NCBI GenBank assembly: GCA_000697055.1
Contig: JNDT01002304.1
Coordinates: forward strand, 62,001 to 126,000
Source of the DNA: Saksenaea vasiformis B4078
Lineage: Eukaryota > Mucoromycota > Mucoromycetes > Mucorales > Saksenaeaceae
Direction of reading: 5' to 3'
DNA length: 64,000 nucleotides
The notes beneath the pieces were generated by a model. That model was given only the letters and a program-made list of their open reading frames with translations, was not told where the DNA came from and did not search any database. Every line of letters begins with the position of its first letter. Positions within the stretch are counted from its first letter, which is position 1. Positions 21,217 to 32,652 of the stretch are shown here, piece by piece. A program made the translations under genes and the position numbers.

Positions 21217-23189
21217 TTAGTCGGTTTTCTCTTTTCCTTTTCCTTTGCATTTCTTGGCTGTTTGCTCTCCATCGTCTGTTGCTTTGCGTTTTCCCAATGA
21301 ACTTTCTGACTCTGATTCCGCCGTTTCTTTTGCACTTTCCGCTTTCTCCTCTGGTTTACTTGTTGTTGACGTTGTGGTGGTGGTGGTGGAGGGTGACTCC
21401 ATTGCCATGTTACTTGCGCTTGTACGTCGTGTATCCGAACTAGTAGTAGTAGTATCATTGGAACGTGGTCTTGTTCTCCTAGAATCCACATCGGCACTTG
21501 CCAATACAGATCCAAGGAAATGATGGATAAGACTCATCCCTTGAACAACACGAGCAGTACGAAGGACCCGTCTGTACAGTTGAAGATTCCGTTGCTGTAC
21601 ATTCAGTGATTAATATCCATACGCAATATCCCTTTGTTTCTTACCTCATCCGTTTGCCTAGAATCTTCCTGTAGTGCATTGGCGACCTCTCTTAACCGTG
21701 GACCAGCAGTCTCCATGAGATCCGCCAATTCATTCAGTACAAGACCAACTTGTGCTGTCTGGCTGTTTCCACTACCTCGAAGTCTAGCCCGAATTTCCTG
21801 CATCTGTTCAGCAGACGAAGTCGAAGCTGTAGAAATGCCACTGATATCTATATACATGTGCACCATGTCTAAGTATATCTAAAACGCATGTGTACTTCTT
21901 TTTTTAACCCACCTTCATCAAGAGACGCCTCTAGAATGGATCGTACATTTCTCATTGAAGTCATTGTTCTCGATAAACGAACTTCTACAGATGACTAATC
22001 CATTTCCATGTCGGAATTAAGCGATGTGGCTCATGTTATATGTTACGTACCGGAAATGGAAGACCCATCGATGATCGGATATCTGATGTAGCATTAGAAG
22101 ATAAGGAAGGCGGTAAAGGCAGATCAGCGATACTGCGATGTCCAAAGTTCAACTCCAGCGGCGATCCAGTGACATTACCAGGTTCCCCAGTGCCTGTGAC
22201 CGGCGGTTGCTAACATAACCTCGTTGTCAATACATATCACCAAGACAACCCGTCAAACTTACGAATGATCTTCTGCCGTTATTATTCTCAGTCGCATTGT
22301 TATTGTTGTTGTTGTTGTTGTTATTATTTGCGTTGTTTGCTGTCACTGTTGTTCGCAAACCTCTTATTCCACCCGTGGAAAAACCAGATAGACCGTTTAA
22401 CACAGAGGAAAAAAGCTGCTCCATCATTAGAACTCAAATTCCTCTGCAAAAATCGATACTACTTACAGAGTTACTATCCCCCAATTCACCCATAGTGGTA
22501 TCCAGAGTAATGAAAGCGTACCCTTCCATCATAGGAATTCTGCTGGAGAACGGAAATGTGCGATTTCCTCTACCATAGGTGCGTCTGCTACTATGTATAT
22601 TGGGCTCGTCTTTTGAAAGAAAAAAAAAGAAAAAAAAGGAAAAGCGTCAGCAAACCAGTTGAAAGATCAGCGATGTAAAAAAGGACATTACCGTTCATTG
22701 GGTTTTGAGGCGCATCCTGGGGACGCACGACGAGATGAAGCACTTTCCCATCGTCTAGATTAGCTGTATATGAAATCAGCGTTAGGGAAACCAATCATTC
22801 TCAAGAGATGCAGATCACAATGCTAAGATGAGAAAAGCGAGAACGAATCGTCTGCCGGGCAGGAAGTTGGTGCTGCCCGTTCTCTTTTCTCTAACTCTTT
22901 TTTGTGCTGCGAACGAGAGAAATTTACCGTAATCCGTCAAGCGTTTGTCGTCTTTGAGGACTCGTCCTTGAAATATTAAACGCTGTCGTCCGCTTTCAAC
23001 GTCAAACACAGTCTGAATTTCATTCTTGAGATGCAACACCGAGGAATTGCGAGGCACCGTAACAGAATGAGTCCTGTGCTCCAGGGACCGGATCTGCAAT
23101 GCAATCAGCCTGGCCTGTGAACCATGAGTTGCATTAGCGGACGTATCGTTAGATCGCTGATCATCGCTATCACTCCTAGTCTCTGACAT
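21217..23189 (-). CDS. BAG6/Scythe-like ubiquitin-domain protein
   Basis: Minus-strand model, eight exons: 23189-22928, 22763-22692, 22609-22467, 22415-22263, 22209-22051, 21994-21913, 21847-21645, 21594-21217 (483 aa). An N-terminal ubiquitin-like domain (about 27-105) reads LIALQIRSLEHRTHSVTV, RQRLIFQGRVLKDDKRLTDY and GKVLHLVVRP across an intron. The QGRVL...D.GKV.HLV signature resembles the UBL of BAG6/BAT3, which chaperones tail-anchored and mislocalised proteins. Then a MEGYAFITLDTTMGEL segment, an Asn-rich tract (N11), a helical middle with ELADLMETAGPRLREVANAL, and a Ser/Thr/Lys-rich tail with KRKATDDGEQTAKKCKGKGK, a possible nuclear signal. Much shorter than animal BAG6 (over 1,100 aa). 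Other UBL families such as ubiquilin/Herp remain possible; no UBA is seen. Confidence 0.65.
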
Positions 23190-24658
23190 AAAGTGGTATT
23201 TAAGAATATAAAAGAAAATACAGGTAAGAGAAGAAAAAAAGCTGTGAAAGAGAGAAAGCGAAAGACTCAGTTCATATTTTCGAGGAAAGCAACGGCGGAC
23301 TTGAGATCACGTGCTAGCTCACTGCGCTCTCTCACTACGGGTGGCACCAGGGTATTCAGTGCCGTCCCTTTGTACGGGCTGCAAGCCTATTGACTTTTTG
23401 GGAAGTAACTTACTTTTCTGGTTTCAACATAGGTAGAGAAGTACTAGAGAATTCTAGTTTCCCTTGCAGAAATGATTGTCTTACAAGGCAAGTTTTTCCA
23501 TGGTGTTATAAATCATCAATGCATTTCAAGACCTGCATCAAACTAGCCCCCGATGCTAACAAGATACCACATTCTGGATCACACGGAACCACCATTATCA
23601 TGAATCCATGCGAGGAACATAAATATTATGTCCCCAAAGACCTATGAAACGAGTGCTGATTAATTGGCAACGATGCTTTCCTACGCATATGTCGACGTCC
23701 GACCGGGAAGAGTCAGCTGGTGGCCTATCAACGATGTGCGTTTTTGTGTATCAGGCTAAATATCCATCACAATGCACTGCATCTATGCTGCGCTGCTCAG
23801 ATTGAAAGGACTCTCTCAGTGAAGATTCCTGCATCTATCGCTGACCGTGAGCAGACGGTACCTTATCTTTCATTGTAGAAAGATGTAGCGTCTTATTCTC
23901 CAATCCATGATGCTATCGATTTCGGAGACCGCTAGCAGGGTGAATCATTTAGATGACCTATCCAGCTTCATGGCGATCTGAAATTTAGTGATTAAGAGAC
24001 AGGATAGTAAAGGATTTCGCGTGGTAAGCGCAGACATAGCTTACCGGTATCAAGACAATCAGGTTAATGGACAGTCTTTTGAATGGCGGTGGCCAGCTAT
24101 TGTTATGTTTATCCGTACATAAAGAGATATACTGTGGGTATTTGTTTTATTTTTCTTCTTTTTCACAAATGAGACCAGTACAGGATTGGTCAGCTTGATC
24201 GTAAGCATCTGTCTTTTCTTGTGTATTTTTCAAATGGCTGCGTTGCAAATTGGACAGAATTGGGAGGATAGGTACCTGTCGACCAGGACTATATGCATAC
24301 TCGTTTATAAGGAAGTACAGTAGGGTCAATAGGCAAAAAAAAAGGTGTGTTTCTCATGACGTTGTAATCGACCTCTTTTCGGAAGGCGCTTGACTTTTTG
24401 TCATGATGGACCTTTTTTCTCCTCAGCATCCATCTCATCAGTTCAGTAACAATGTCATGTATATTCATAGTCATCTTCTTTTTATTCTTCGTCTCGGTCG
24501 ATATTGCCAGGAAGAAGTTTTCTTATAAAAGTTGGTTTTCTCTAACCGGCAATAACCAGGATCCATAAAAGGAAAAGGGAAGGGATTGAAGCTTTGTCAG
24601 CAGTGCTTGATCAGGATTTGAAAATGCAGCTAGAAGTCTATCATGTCCCTGTGCAGTA
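23190..24658. other. Intergenic, no gene recognised
   Basis: Contains the promoter side of the UBL gene and the 3' flank of the kinase gene. Open frames of up to 85 codons (23390-23647 +) have no recognisable family, no good start context and no supporting splice structure. Confidence 0.35.
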
Positions 24659-26028
24659 CTATTTATTAATTGTAGTGTTATGTCGCAACTTTTCTAAGAG
24701 AATAGCGACAAAGATACGGTGGAACTGAGGCACATTGTTGAAGCCTACGCGACAGTTAATTTGATAGGTCTCTCCTGATCTCTCTTACTTGGAAAGTAAT
24801 TCACGTCAACGACATAGTAGTTGTCTGTCTGTGATTCCAAAAGTACGTCGAATCCGAAGAAGGTGAGTCCCTACAGATTGGATGAATGAACTGAAGCCAA
24901 ACGGATGGAGTTTACCAGTTCATGCCGTAAGCACTCTGCAATACGTTGTAATCGACCATGATCCAAGATGGATTCCTTTTGTTTCTGCATATCGTGGGAT
25001 TCGGGTATCGAGAAAATTTTTTCTAAACCATTGGCAAAGGCTGTCTTTGTCTCAAAGGTTTTTGGTAGCACTTGGCTGTTGAAATGGACGACCTCTTTAA
25101 CATCACAATGAGTTTAGCAAGCAGAAACAACAAGATCGTGCTTACCTGTACTTTTATCCATGTTTTTAAACGATGGTCGTGTGGAGGCATGTATTTGGCC
25201 GTCGGCTACGTACACCTTGACGATGACACCGTCATGTTGGATAAACTCTTGTAATATAACGGGCTCCTTCTCGTCAAGGTCTTGCAGCGAGCATAATGCC
25301 TGTGGTGAAGGTATAATAGCCATTTGATGGGAGGCTGTCGAAGAGCAAGCGGTGAGGGGTTTACATATCACCTACACGGCTTGTCAGTGTCGTTTTACGA
25401 TACTATATAGCTGTACCGGAAACTGGATAGCTTCTGTCGATGCAGGTCGTGCTGCCGGGGAGGACAAAACGATGTTTTTAGGCACGAAAAACAGACCTAA
25501 GTCGTCGTCGTCATTGTCAGCTACTGTCGCAAAAACAAAGTTTAAAAAGAATAACAAAAACCTTCTGTTTGCTCGATGCAGGCCAATAAATGTTCTTGCA
25601 GGTGTTTTCTGTCAAGTACTTTCTCGATATTGGACCATTCATCTAATACAACGATGTGCGGGTTCTTCTCACAAAACGCCTGAAAAACTTTCATGTCAAT
25701 CACATGTGTCATGGGTTTGGTGCCAATGCTTACAGTAAATCGCAGGTACTGATCCCTCGCTTCCTTATCATCTCGTTGCATTTTGCCAAAGACGTCTGTC
25801 ATTTTATGCACAATCAAGTCGATGGGCCCTTGTTCATCGAGCGATCGCGTTAAATCAATATGAACGATGCGTAGACCATTTTCTCTGAACAAGTTCGTTA
25901 GCTTTCCGTCGCAGCGCGATCACTACAGTAACTAACTTCGCATATTTCTCGAGGCCAATAAATCCAGACCGTTCTATCTTTTTCTTGCTAAAAACTAGCC
26001 CAACTGTTTTCATGCACCGGCCGTTCAT
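24659..26028 (-). CDS. Inositol-tetrakisphosphate 1-kinase (ITPK) family protein
   Basis: Minus-strand model, seven exons: 26028-25937, 25884-25562, 25523-25417, 25371-25146, 25094-24916, 24870-24789, 24744-24659 (364 aa). ITPKs are ATP-grasp kinases that phosphorylate inositol tris/tetrakisphosphates in the cytosol. Seen: N-terminal VGLVFSKKKIERSGFIGLEK, GPIDLIVHKMTDVFGKM, FPVICKPLTAC (ATP-binding Lys), ILQEFIQHDGVIVKVYVADG, RPSFKNM, and the metal-binding end FFGFDVLLE...VVDVNYFPS. The hallmark HDGVIVKVYV and DVNYFP motifs are intact. Most introns are 44-52 nt; one (25524-25561) is only 38 nt with an unusual GTTTTT donor. An acidic DDDD stretch lies next to that junction. ATG 26028 is the first in frame; 26013 is an alternative. 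A Tc1 element sits 0.4 kb upstream of the start. Confidence 0.9.
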
Positions 26029-26422
26029 AAAGAAAAAGCTGTAGAGAAAGTCTGGGAAATGATTTGATCAATTCTTTATGTTCGATCTTCGGAGAACCAT
26101 TCTGGATACGGATGCCAACGAAACGAAACGGTCTAAGCAATGAAACGGTTCGCTACTGTTTGCTACAACGTTGCTGCTTCTCTGTGTCAATGTCACTGTT
26201 TGTATAGCAAAGTCAGAGTCAACCTTTGGATTAGTCACTACGTCCCGGCGAAGCCAGCTGGACAAGCGCGCGTTTTGGATGAAACTGATAAGAGAATCCC
26301 TCTCGATTTTTGCTCCAACTGACAGTAAACGGTAACAGAGCCATTACTCTCATCTACTTTAGCATTACTTCCTCAATTCTCCATTGAACTTTCTATTTCC
26401 CCGAATCAGGTATCGATACAAG
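26029..26422. other. 5' flank of ITPK gene up to the Tc1 insertion
   Basis: No gene recognised. It is the probable promoter region of the divergently placed ITPK gene and is bounded on the right by the TA target site of the Tc1 element. Confidence 0.4.
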
Positions 26423-26424
26423 TA

Positions 26425-27760
26425 CAGTGGGGGACAAAAGTGTAGACCCTCCCCCTGAAATTTGATGCTTTTTTGATAAACGTGCATATTTTTCTATCAG
26501 TCTGTTTACCCTTTTCTTCTCATTTCTGCGCTATAATATTGTGTCTACAAAGAGATTTACTACTGAGCAAAAAGAACTCATCGTCACAATGCACAAAAAT
26601 GGCGTTACTCCCACGCAAATCACCAAGAATTGTGACTCTATCTGTAAGTTCTGTGAAGGGCGTCTTGAAGCGTTTTCGCGATCGCGGAAGTGTAGAGACG
26701 CCGCAGGTCACTGGAAGGCCAAAGAAGATATCAGACAGGGAAGCTAGGCACCTGGTGCAGACAAGCAAGAAACAACGTCGCAGCACACTGACAGAACTGA
26801 CGAATACTTGCACAGTAACTGTCAGCAACCGTACAGTCCGCTGCTGTCCAAACCAACAAGGCATACATGCAAGAGTTGCTCGCAAAAAGCCATTCTTGAA
26901 GCAGAAACACAAGGATGATAGGCTGGCGTTTGCCAAGAAATACATTAACGCCCCTAAAGAGTTCTGGAAAAGGATTATTTGGAGCGATGAGTCAACGTTT
27001 GAGATTGGCAAGAATTCACGCCAAGTGCATGTGTGGAGAACCTCCAGAGAAGAATACGAACTTGACTGTGTGGTTCCAACATTCCGAAGTGGAAGATCAT
27101 CCGTGATGATCTTGGGGTGCTATCTCATGGAACATGAAGGCTCCTTTGGTCTTTATGGGCGAAAAAGAGAGGACAGCTGATGCTTATGTGGATAAAGTGT
27201 ACGAAGGTGGATTGCTCGACATACTCTCTACCATGACTGCACCCATCCTAATGGAAGATGGAGCTTCTACTCATAGAAGCAAAGCCGCGAAGGAATGGAG
27301 ACAGACATACGAACTGGAAAAGCTGGAGGGGCCTGCTCAATCTCCAGATCTAAATCCAATCGAAAACATTTGGCAACAAATGAAAATCTACATCCAGAAG
27401 AGAAAAGAGCAGGTCAAATCGCCCAAAGAAATGAAGACTGCTCTTATAGAGGCTTGGGATGCAGTTGATTTGGAGAAGATCAACAAATTAATAGACACTA
27501 TGCCCAAGAGGCTTGCTCAAGTAATCAAAGCTAAAGGTGGAAGCACCTCGAATTAAATATAGTTTTGTTCCATTTTTTACATGCTTAATACTTATGAAAT
27601 TTTACATGTAGGTAAAGTATCAGCTAAAGAAAAAGCTTTCAAAGTTTCATGTTCAGAGCTATAGAGGTTGTTGACTTTCACTGAATAGAAGTACAAAGTG
27701 GCTTCAAAAAAATCAAAAATTTCAAGGGGAGGGTCTGCACTTTTGCCCCCCCCCCCACTG
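26425..27760 (+). mobile_element. Full-length Tc1/mariner-type DNA transposon, transposase frameshifted
   Basis: Terminal inverted repeats of about 50 bp: left begins CAGTGGGGGACAAAAGTGTA; the right end reads the same on the minus strand but with G11 instead of G5. Both ends are flanked by TA (26423-26424, 27761-27762), the Tc1 target duplication. Length 1336 bp. The transposase runs 26540-27556 on plus: an HTH start (KRFTTEQKELIVTMHKNGV), then VKGVLKRFRDRGSVETPQVT, a first catalytic Asp in IIWSDESTFEIG, a second in LMEDGASTH, and PDLNPIENIWQ with the third acidic residue. Two frame changes, near 26640 and 27140, split it into three frames, so this copy is non-autonomous. Confidence 0.93.
26540..27556 (+). 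pseudogene. Tc1-type transposase, broken by two frameshifts
   Basis: The catalytic DDE core is present but spread over three frames. The N-terminal HTH frame ends with ...QITKNCDSI near 26640. The middle frame carries TLSVSSVKGVLKRF to SVMILGCYLMEHEG (near 27140). The C-terminal frame runs from APLVFMGEKERTADAYVDK to the stop at 27554-27556. Each switch needs a single-base indel. A second acidic motif of MEDGASTH rather than the common QDNAPCH type is a lineage trait or a mutation. No intron consensus explains the switches. Confidence 0.85.
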
Positions 27761-27870
27761 TACAATTCTGTCATGTTCTATGATGAATGTTTTATGCTGA
27801 GTGAATGTGTATGAATTGAATTTGATTACAAAAAAGTCAACTAGCATTTTCGGATCCCCCTTCATAGCCA

Positions 27871-28848
27871 CTATGGAAGCCACAGTTGCCAGCCATGCAC
27901 TGTCGCACGGACCTCAACATCACCTGGATCCTCTTCAAACATAACATGCATCTTCTCCACTAAAAAGTGATCGGCTTTAAATCCATAGCCAACTTCGTCA
28001 CGATCTTCGGGATCAACGTCTGTCACGGGTCTTTGAGCAATGTTAAAGAATTCCAGGTCGCGGTGCGCAAGATGGGGTCGATGATGCGTATAAAACACAT
28101 ATACACGTCCCGTTTTTGGCGTTAACAGTTCGCGACATGTTCTCAGCATCGCGTGATGTTGTGAATGATTGAAAACCAGATCACTGAGGATGATGACATC
28201 GAACGTCTGGCCCTCTGGCAGGTACTGTCGCAGCTTCGCTGTAGCCGATCCCCATACAAAACCCTACAATCCACTCTCAACAAACATGAATTGCTGCTGA
28301 TGTTTACTTTACCTCGACAGCTACGTTCGCTAAGCGATTTCCATTGAGATTCGTTTCAACGTTGTATCGAATATTGTCGATCAGTTCGGAATCCGGATAG
28401 TCCGTTACCACCACTTTAGAGGCGCCACTGAGTGCTGCTACCAGACTCGGTAATGCACCTCCTGCGCCAAGTTCCAGTACGTATTTTCCTCGACACAACT
28501 CTTTGTGTTTGTCGAAGAAAGTGGCAAATACCTTGGACGCGTTCCACAAGTGATGTGCCCACAATGGATGGGATCCCACAAGTCGAATGCTTAGCGTCTG
28601 AATGTCATCACCTGTAAGTTTTATCCGTCAGATCGGGCATAACACTATTGAGCATGCTGTCATTATACCATCTTCAATATACTCGGGCTGACGCGCATAA
28701 ACCTCCGAGGTAGGCTCGGCAACAGGTGCTTCTTCTTCTTCTGCCTTTTACAATTTCTTAGCTCGACATCTCGCATGACGGTAGGCCAAATCATAGGCAA
28801 CTATACCCCAAACAGATCGCCCGCGAAACCTTCCTCTTCGTCTGACAT
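27871..28848 (-). CDS. EFM7: EFM7/NNT1-like protein N-terminal and lysine methyltransferase
   Basis: Minus-strand model, four exons: 28848-28807, 28744-28669, 28611-28313, 28263-27871 (269 aa; yeast Efm7 is about 260). Efm7 is an S-adenosylmethionine-dependent seven-beta-strand methyltransferase acting on the N-terminal Gly and adjacent Lys of elongation factor 1A. Motifs: RLVGSHPLWAHHLWNASKVF, the SAM motif YVLELGAGGALPSLVAALSG, VVVTDYPDSELIDNIRYN, then FVWGSATAKL...DVIILSDLVFNHSQH and RVYVFYTHHRP. The order and the FVWG/LSDLVFNHS block are typical of the NNT1 family. An acidic N-terminus (MSDEEEGFAGDLFG) precedes the fold. The stop lies 109 nt from the TA flank of the Tc1 element, so the transposon may lie in or next to the 3' UTR. 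Confidence 0.92.
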
Positions 28849-30979
28849 GTAAAGCACAAAATTGCACGCAGGCTTTTGCAGAGCAAAGTTGCCACGGAAA
28901 AATTTGTTTTCGTCAGCCAATAGGACTCTTGCGCCTTGCGTGGATCCAAATTTTACTTCCTGCTACAGAATTGCTGCCAAAGGAACACTGGAGGAAAGGG
29001 CGAGAGCAATTGAAACGAATACGTACATCACGTTGAAAAGAGGCCATACACAGAGAAATAGATGAGTAAATTATGATCACACTGCTCAACTCACTTGTCC
29101 TATACAGGCATCTAGCCCTATCCTGCGTTCACTCTTTCGGGCATGTGGTGGGCAGTTTTTTCAGATATTTTCAGCAAAACCGTGTTCGCATGTCCAGATG
29201 TAGGCCAATTTACCCATTGTTACTCTATATTCTTGGCTTGTAGGTATAGATGGATATGTTTCCAGGTAGTGCCTAAGCGTAAACTTGATGACGGTAATAG
29301 CTGGTAAAGTACGGAAAAAGGTTGATTCTCATAGAGTCGGTTGATAGAAGAGATGAATTTGTGTGAGCACCAGGTGTGGATTTGAGTCAAACACCAAGGT
29401 TTGCGTAAGCGGTAAAGCTTGGAGAAAAGAAAAGAAAAAGTAAAGTAACTGTTGCCGGAATCGACAATATGTGAAGGGATCTGGTTGAAATAGAATATGT
29501 TCCTTAGTAATATCGTTGGTATAGTTATCTTTGATCTCGTATTCATTCAGTCAATTAGCGATGTGTGAAGATGAAATAGAGATATTTCTTGGGTGATCAG
29601 CGAGTTGGATGGGAAGAAATACGGGATTTCGGTAGAAGGAGGAGAAAACGTAAAAGAAAATAAAAAGAGATAGCGGAATCAGCGTCGCTTGCAAGTCAAT
29701 TGAGTAAAGTAAGAGAAAATAAAAAGAATTGGTAGATTCTGATTAACGGTGATTTCTTGAAAATAACCAACGGAGGCAGATAATAAAAGCCGGCTTGAAA
29801 ATAAAAGAAAATTCTTGGGAGAGTTTTTTTGAGGTGGCTAGAGTAGACTAAGGGAACATTGTGTTTTGATAACCTAATGTTTTGTTGGATAAAAAGATGG
29901 GCTATTTATACAAAATAGACCGATACAAGGAAGTAAATGAAAATTAGCAGAGATGAAAGAAACCAGACGCTTTGTGATCGGTAAACCAGAGTTGTTTCAT
30001 CTTCAGTATACGAGAGTTGCTTCGTTTTCGGTAAACCAGAAAAGCTTCGTCTTACAATTTACCCGTGTTGCTCCGTTTTCGATTTACCTAGGTTGCTACA
30101 CGAGGTCTTTACGGCGGCAACTCATTTGTATGCGTTTTCTCTTATGGTTTCTTTTATATACATAATGCTTTTTCTGATACCCCCATTTTTATTTCTCCTT
30201 CTGCTAATACACAGACTAATACTGAATAAAATAAAACAAAATAATAACGAAAAAATATGTTACGACGCTGTTTTTTTTATGGCTGGAGCTAACTTCTCTG
30301 AGGGCACGACGCTGATTTCTGCAAAATATGTTACATAATAACGCCTGATGGTCAATGCTCTAGATTGTTCCTTATGCAGGAAATTGTCTCCAAAAATCGG
30401 ATGCTCACAGTAGGTCTAGCAATCTGACTGTTTTAGGCGTTGGAGGTTGGTAACGCCAATAGTTATCCAAGTGGTACTGTAGAACATGTTGTAATGATGA
30501 GCACACCGTACCGTTCGCAAAACTCGTCCTGTCACCCCCATATCACAGCTTGTGGTGGTTGGAGACGTCGAATAGGAAAGGTTGCCATCGGGAATCCATA
30601 GTATCAATGAAATCCCGGACCACGTTTGTGGAAAGTTTTGTTTAAGTCAGTATCATTGAGATCTCAATTCCTCATTACGGTACTTTGCCTATAATAAAAT
30701 TAGCGAGGTTTCGTGCTACTGTTTATATCTCCCCGCCGTTGTCGGGTCGACCCCTCATTGGTGTGTCTGAAGGATCTGAGTTTATTCGACAGATGCTAAA
30801 TCGGTAAAACTTCATCACGAGACTCCCGATGATGATAGAAAAACCTTAAATCAAAGCGCCACACTAGACGATTTTGTAAAATAAATATCACTATAAAAGC
30901 CCTATTCAATTTCGCTCACTGATTCCTTCCTGACGTTTAGCAGCGAATAACAGTTCTGAGATCTACACGTTATATATCT
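28849..30979. other. 2.1 kb AT-rich gap, no gene recognised
   Basis: AT-rich, with imperfect short repeats such as AGAAAATAAAAAGA (29655-29725) and a roughly 45-nt degenerate repeat around TTGCTTCGTTTTCGGTAAACCAG (29985-30090). Open frames are short and simple in composition. TATATATC at 30971-30979 sits directly before the transporter ATG. The left part is presumably the promoter of the EFM7-like gene. Confidence 0.4.
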
Positions 30980-32652
30980 ATGGCACAAAAGGGAAGAAGG
31001 TGCATCTACTGTGTTGCCGCCGTTAGCTCACTTGGCCATTTCTTGTCTGGATGTAAATTAATAATTGACAATCGCGCAAAATTGTACTAAATACCTTGAT
31101 AGACAGCCATGCAGCGTTGTCAAATTTAACCAAGGCGGATGATCTATCACAATCCACGTCCATTGAGGCAATGCCCTTCGATTTACTGCTATCCATAGTC
31201 GGTTTATGCCTGTGGCTGATGCGTTATCCATCATGCTGTACCACTGCTTTCACCAGCCGACGGTATGCGATCCTATCTTGCATTTTGGCCATACTCGGTG
31301 GAATGTCTCTTCAAGTCATACTACAGCCATCGACTATTGGGTATGAAGTTGGTCGAACACTGCATGCCGCCGGAATCGGTTATCTTCCCATGATCCTCTC
31401 TTTGTACGCGTATGAACTCAGTAATTCCTACAACGTACGTTATCATCTCTTGCGTTTCCATTATGCTTACGTTAGGTATTTCAGAGAGCAATAGCAATTT
31501 TGTTAAGTATGACAATACGTATGTTGGGGTTTACTGCATTCGATGCGAACAGGGCTGCCATCAAGGATCAACGATCATTTCTCCCAGATCCTTTGGTGGT
31601 ACAATGGATACTCGCTGTCATGATTACCATCGGGACATTGTTTCTCCCAGAATCTCCTCAATACCTTATATCCAAAGGCGAGAAGACTAAAGTCATGCAA
31701 AGCCTGGCATATATTCACGGCAAGGACCCTCAGCATCCTGTTGTCTGGGAGGCATATGAAGATCTGTTGACAACATATCAGTGCCAAGAAAAGCCTAAGG
31801 TGACAACCTGGAGAGAATTCATTATAGATCAACGCAAGACGATGATTTCGATCGTCATTCCACACGCGCTTGCCCATGTAGCTAGTGTCAATCTATTCTC
31901 CGTAAGTAAATATACATCTTCGCTTCGTACCTCTTACCGGATGGATCTGCGCTAGTATCCTATATTTGCATTGTACACACCATTTTTTGAGTTCACTTGG
32001 AAAATGGAATTTGCTGGTGTTACCGCTGGTTTGGTATGCTTTGCAATCGCCTCGATCCTCTCGGCATTACTTGCTGCAATGCTTCTTGATCGATCAAACG
32101 AGTATCCTTTGTATACCTCCAGAAGCTGCGTTGCGGTCGCGTGGCTTGTTATGACGATAGTTTGCATGAGTCCGGAGTTTAATCCATTGATGGTTGTCTT
32201 GGTGATACTCGCTGTTGTGGCGTATATCAATACCATTGGTATTACGTGGATCCGTGACGATTTTCTCGGTGAGCATTACAACGGTTGACAACAAATTGTT
32301 GATATTCGTTTGTCAGGCTTTGCTGGTGCGTCCTCATCCTACCGAGTAGCCATGCCACCAGTGATTTCACCTTCTTGGCTCTTTTCCTCGCGGGTCGCTT
32401 GCTATGCTCCATCCTTTTTGCCATTGACAGACAAGACAACGTTTATTCTGGACTTATGTTGGAACGCCATGGTTTTAGCCATAGGTAATTCTTTTTAATT
32501 CTTTGTTGAAAACTAAACTTGATGCTCTCTTAGTTTATGTGCTTTTTTTCTCAAGTCTTGAAGAAACTGGCGACATCACTAATCAATACTTCATCTCCAA
32601 GACTATCGAATCAAAGTTGCACCAAAGAGAACATAAGAATTCCCGTACCTAG
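30980..32652 (+). CDS. MFS sugar-porter-like transporter, divergent
   Basis: Model: 30980-31052, 31103-31434, 31485-31901, 31956-32268, 32317-32484, 32534-32652 (473 aa), introns 48-54 nt. Multiple hydrophobic segments in a 12-TM-like pattern: TM1 VAAVSSLGHFLSGY, then YAILSCILAILGGMSL and a WILAVMITIGTLFLPESPQY helix. PESPQYLISKG matches the sugar-porter signature PESPRYL after TM6. Other signatures are weak: TSRRYAI where D-R-x-G-R-R is expected after TM2, and LLDRSNEYP in the second half. The C-terminus lacks a clear PETKG. It is therefore probably a diverged or specialised member; substrate unknown. The model is open throughout, so there is no direct sign of pseudogenisation. Confidence 0.75.

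Noticed and set aside
23300..23390. tRNA-like impression in GCTAGCTCACTGCGCTC and GGGCTGCAAGCC
   Set aside because: No consistent cloverleaf or B box; probably chance.
23390..23647. 85-codon open frame (+)
   Set aside because: Starts only with a non-ATG codon and has no family resemblance or neighbouring exon.
24147..24474. Two short minus-strand frames after the ITPK gene
   Set aside because: Could be a tiny gene, but no consistent splice model and no known motif; the ITPK protein already ends at 24659.
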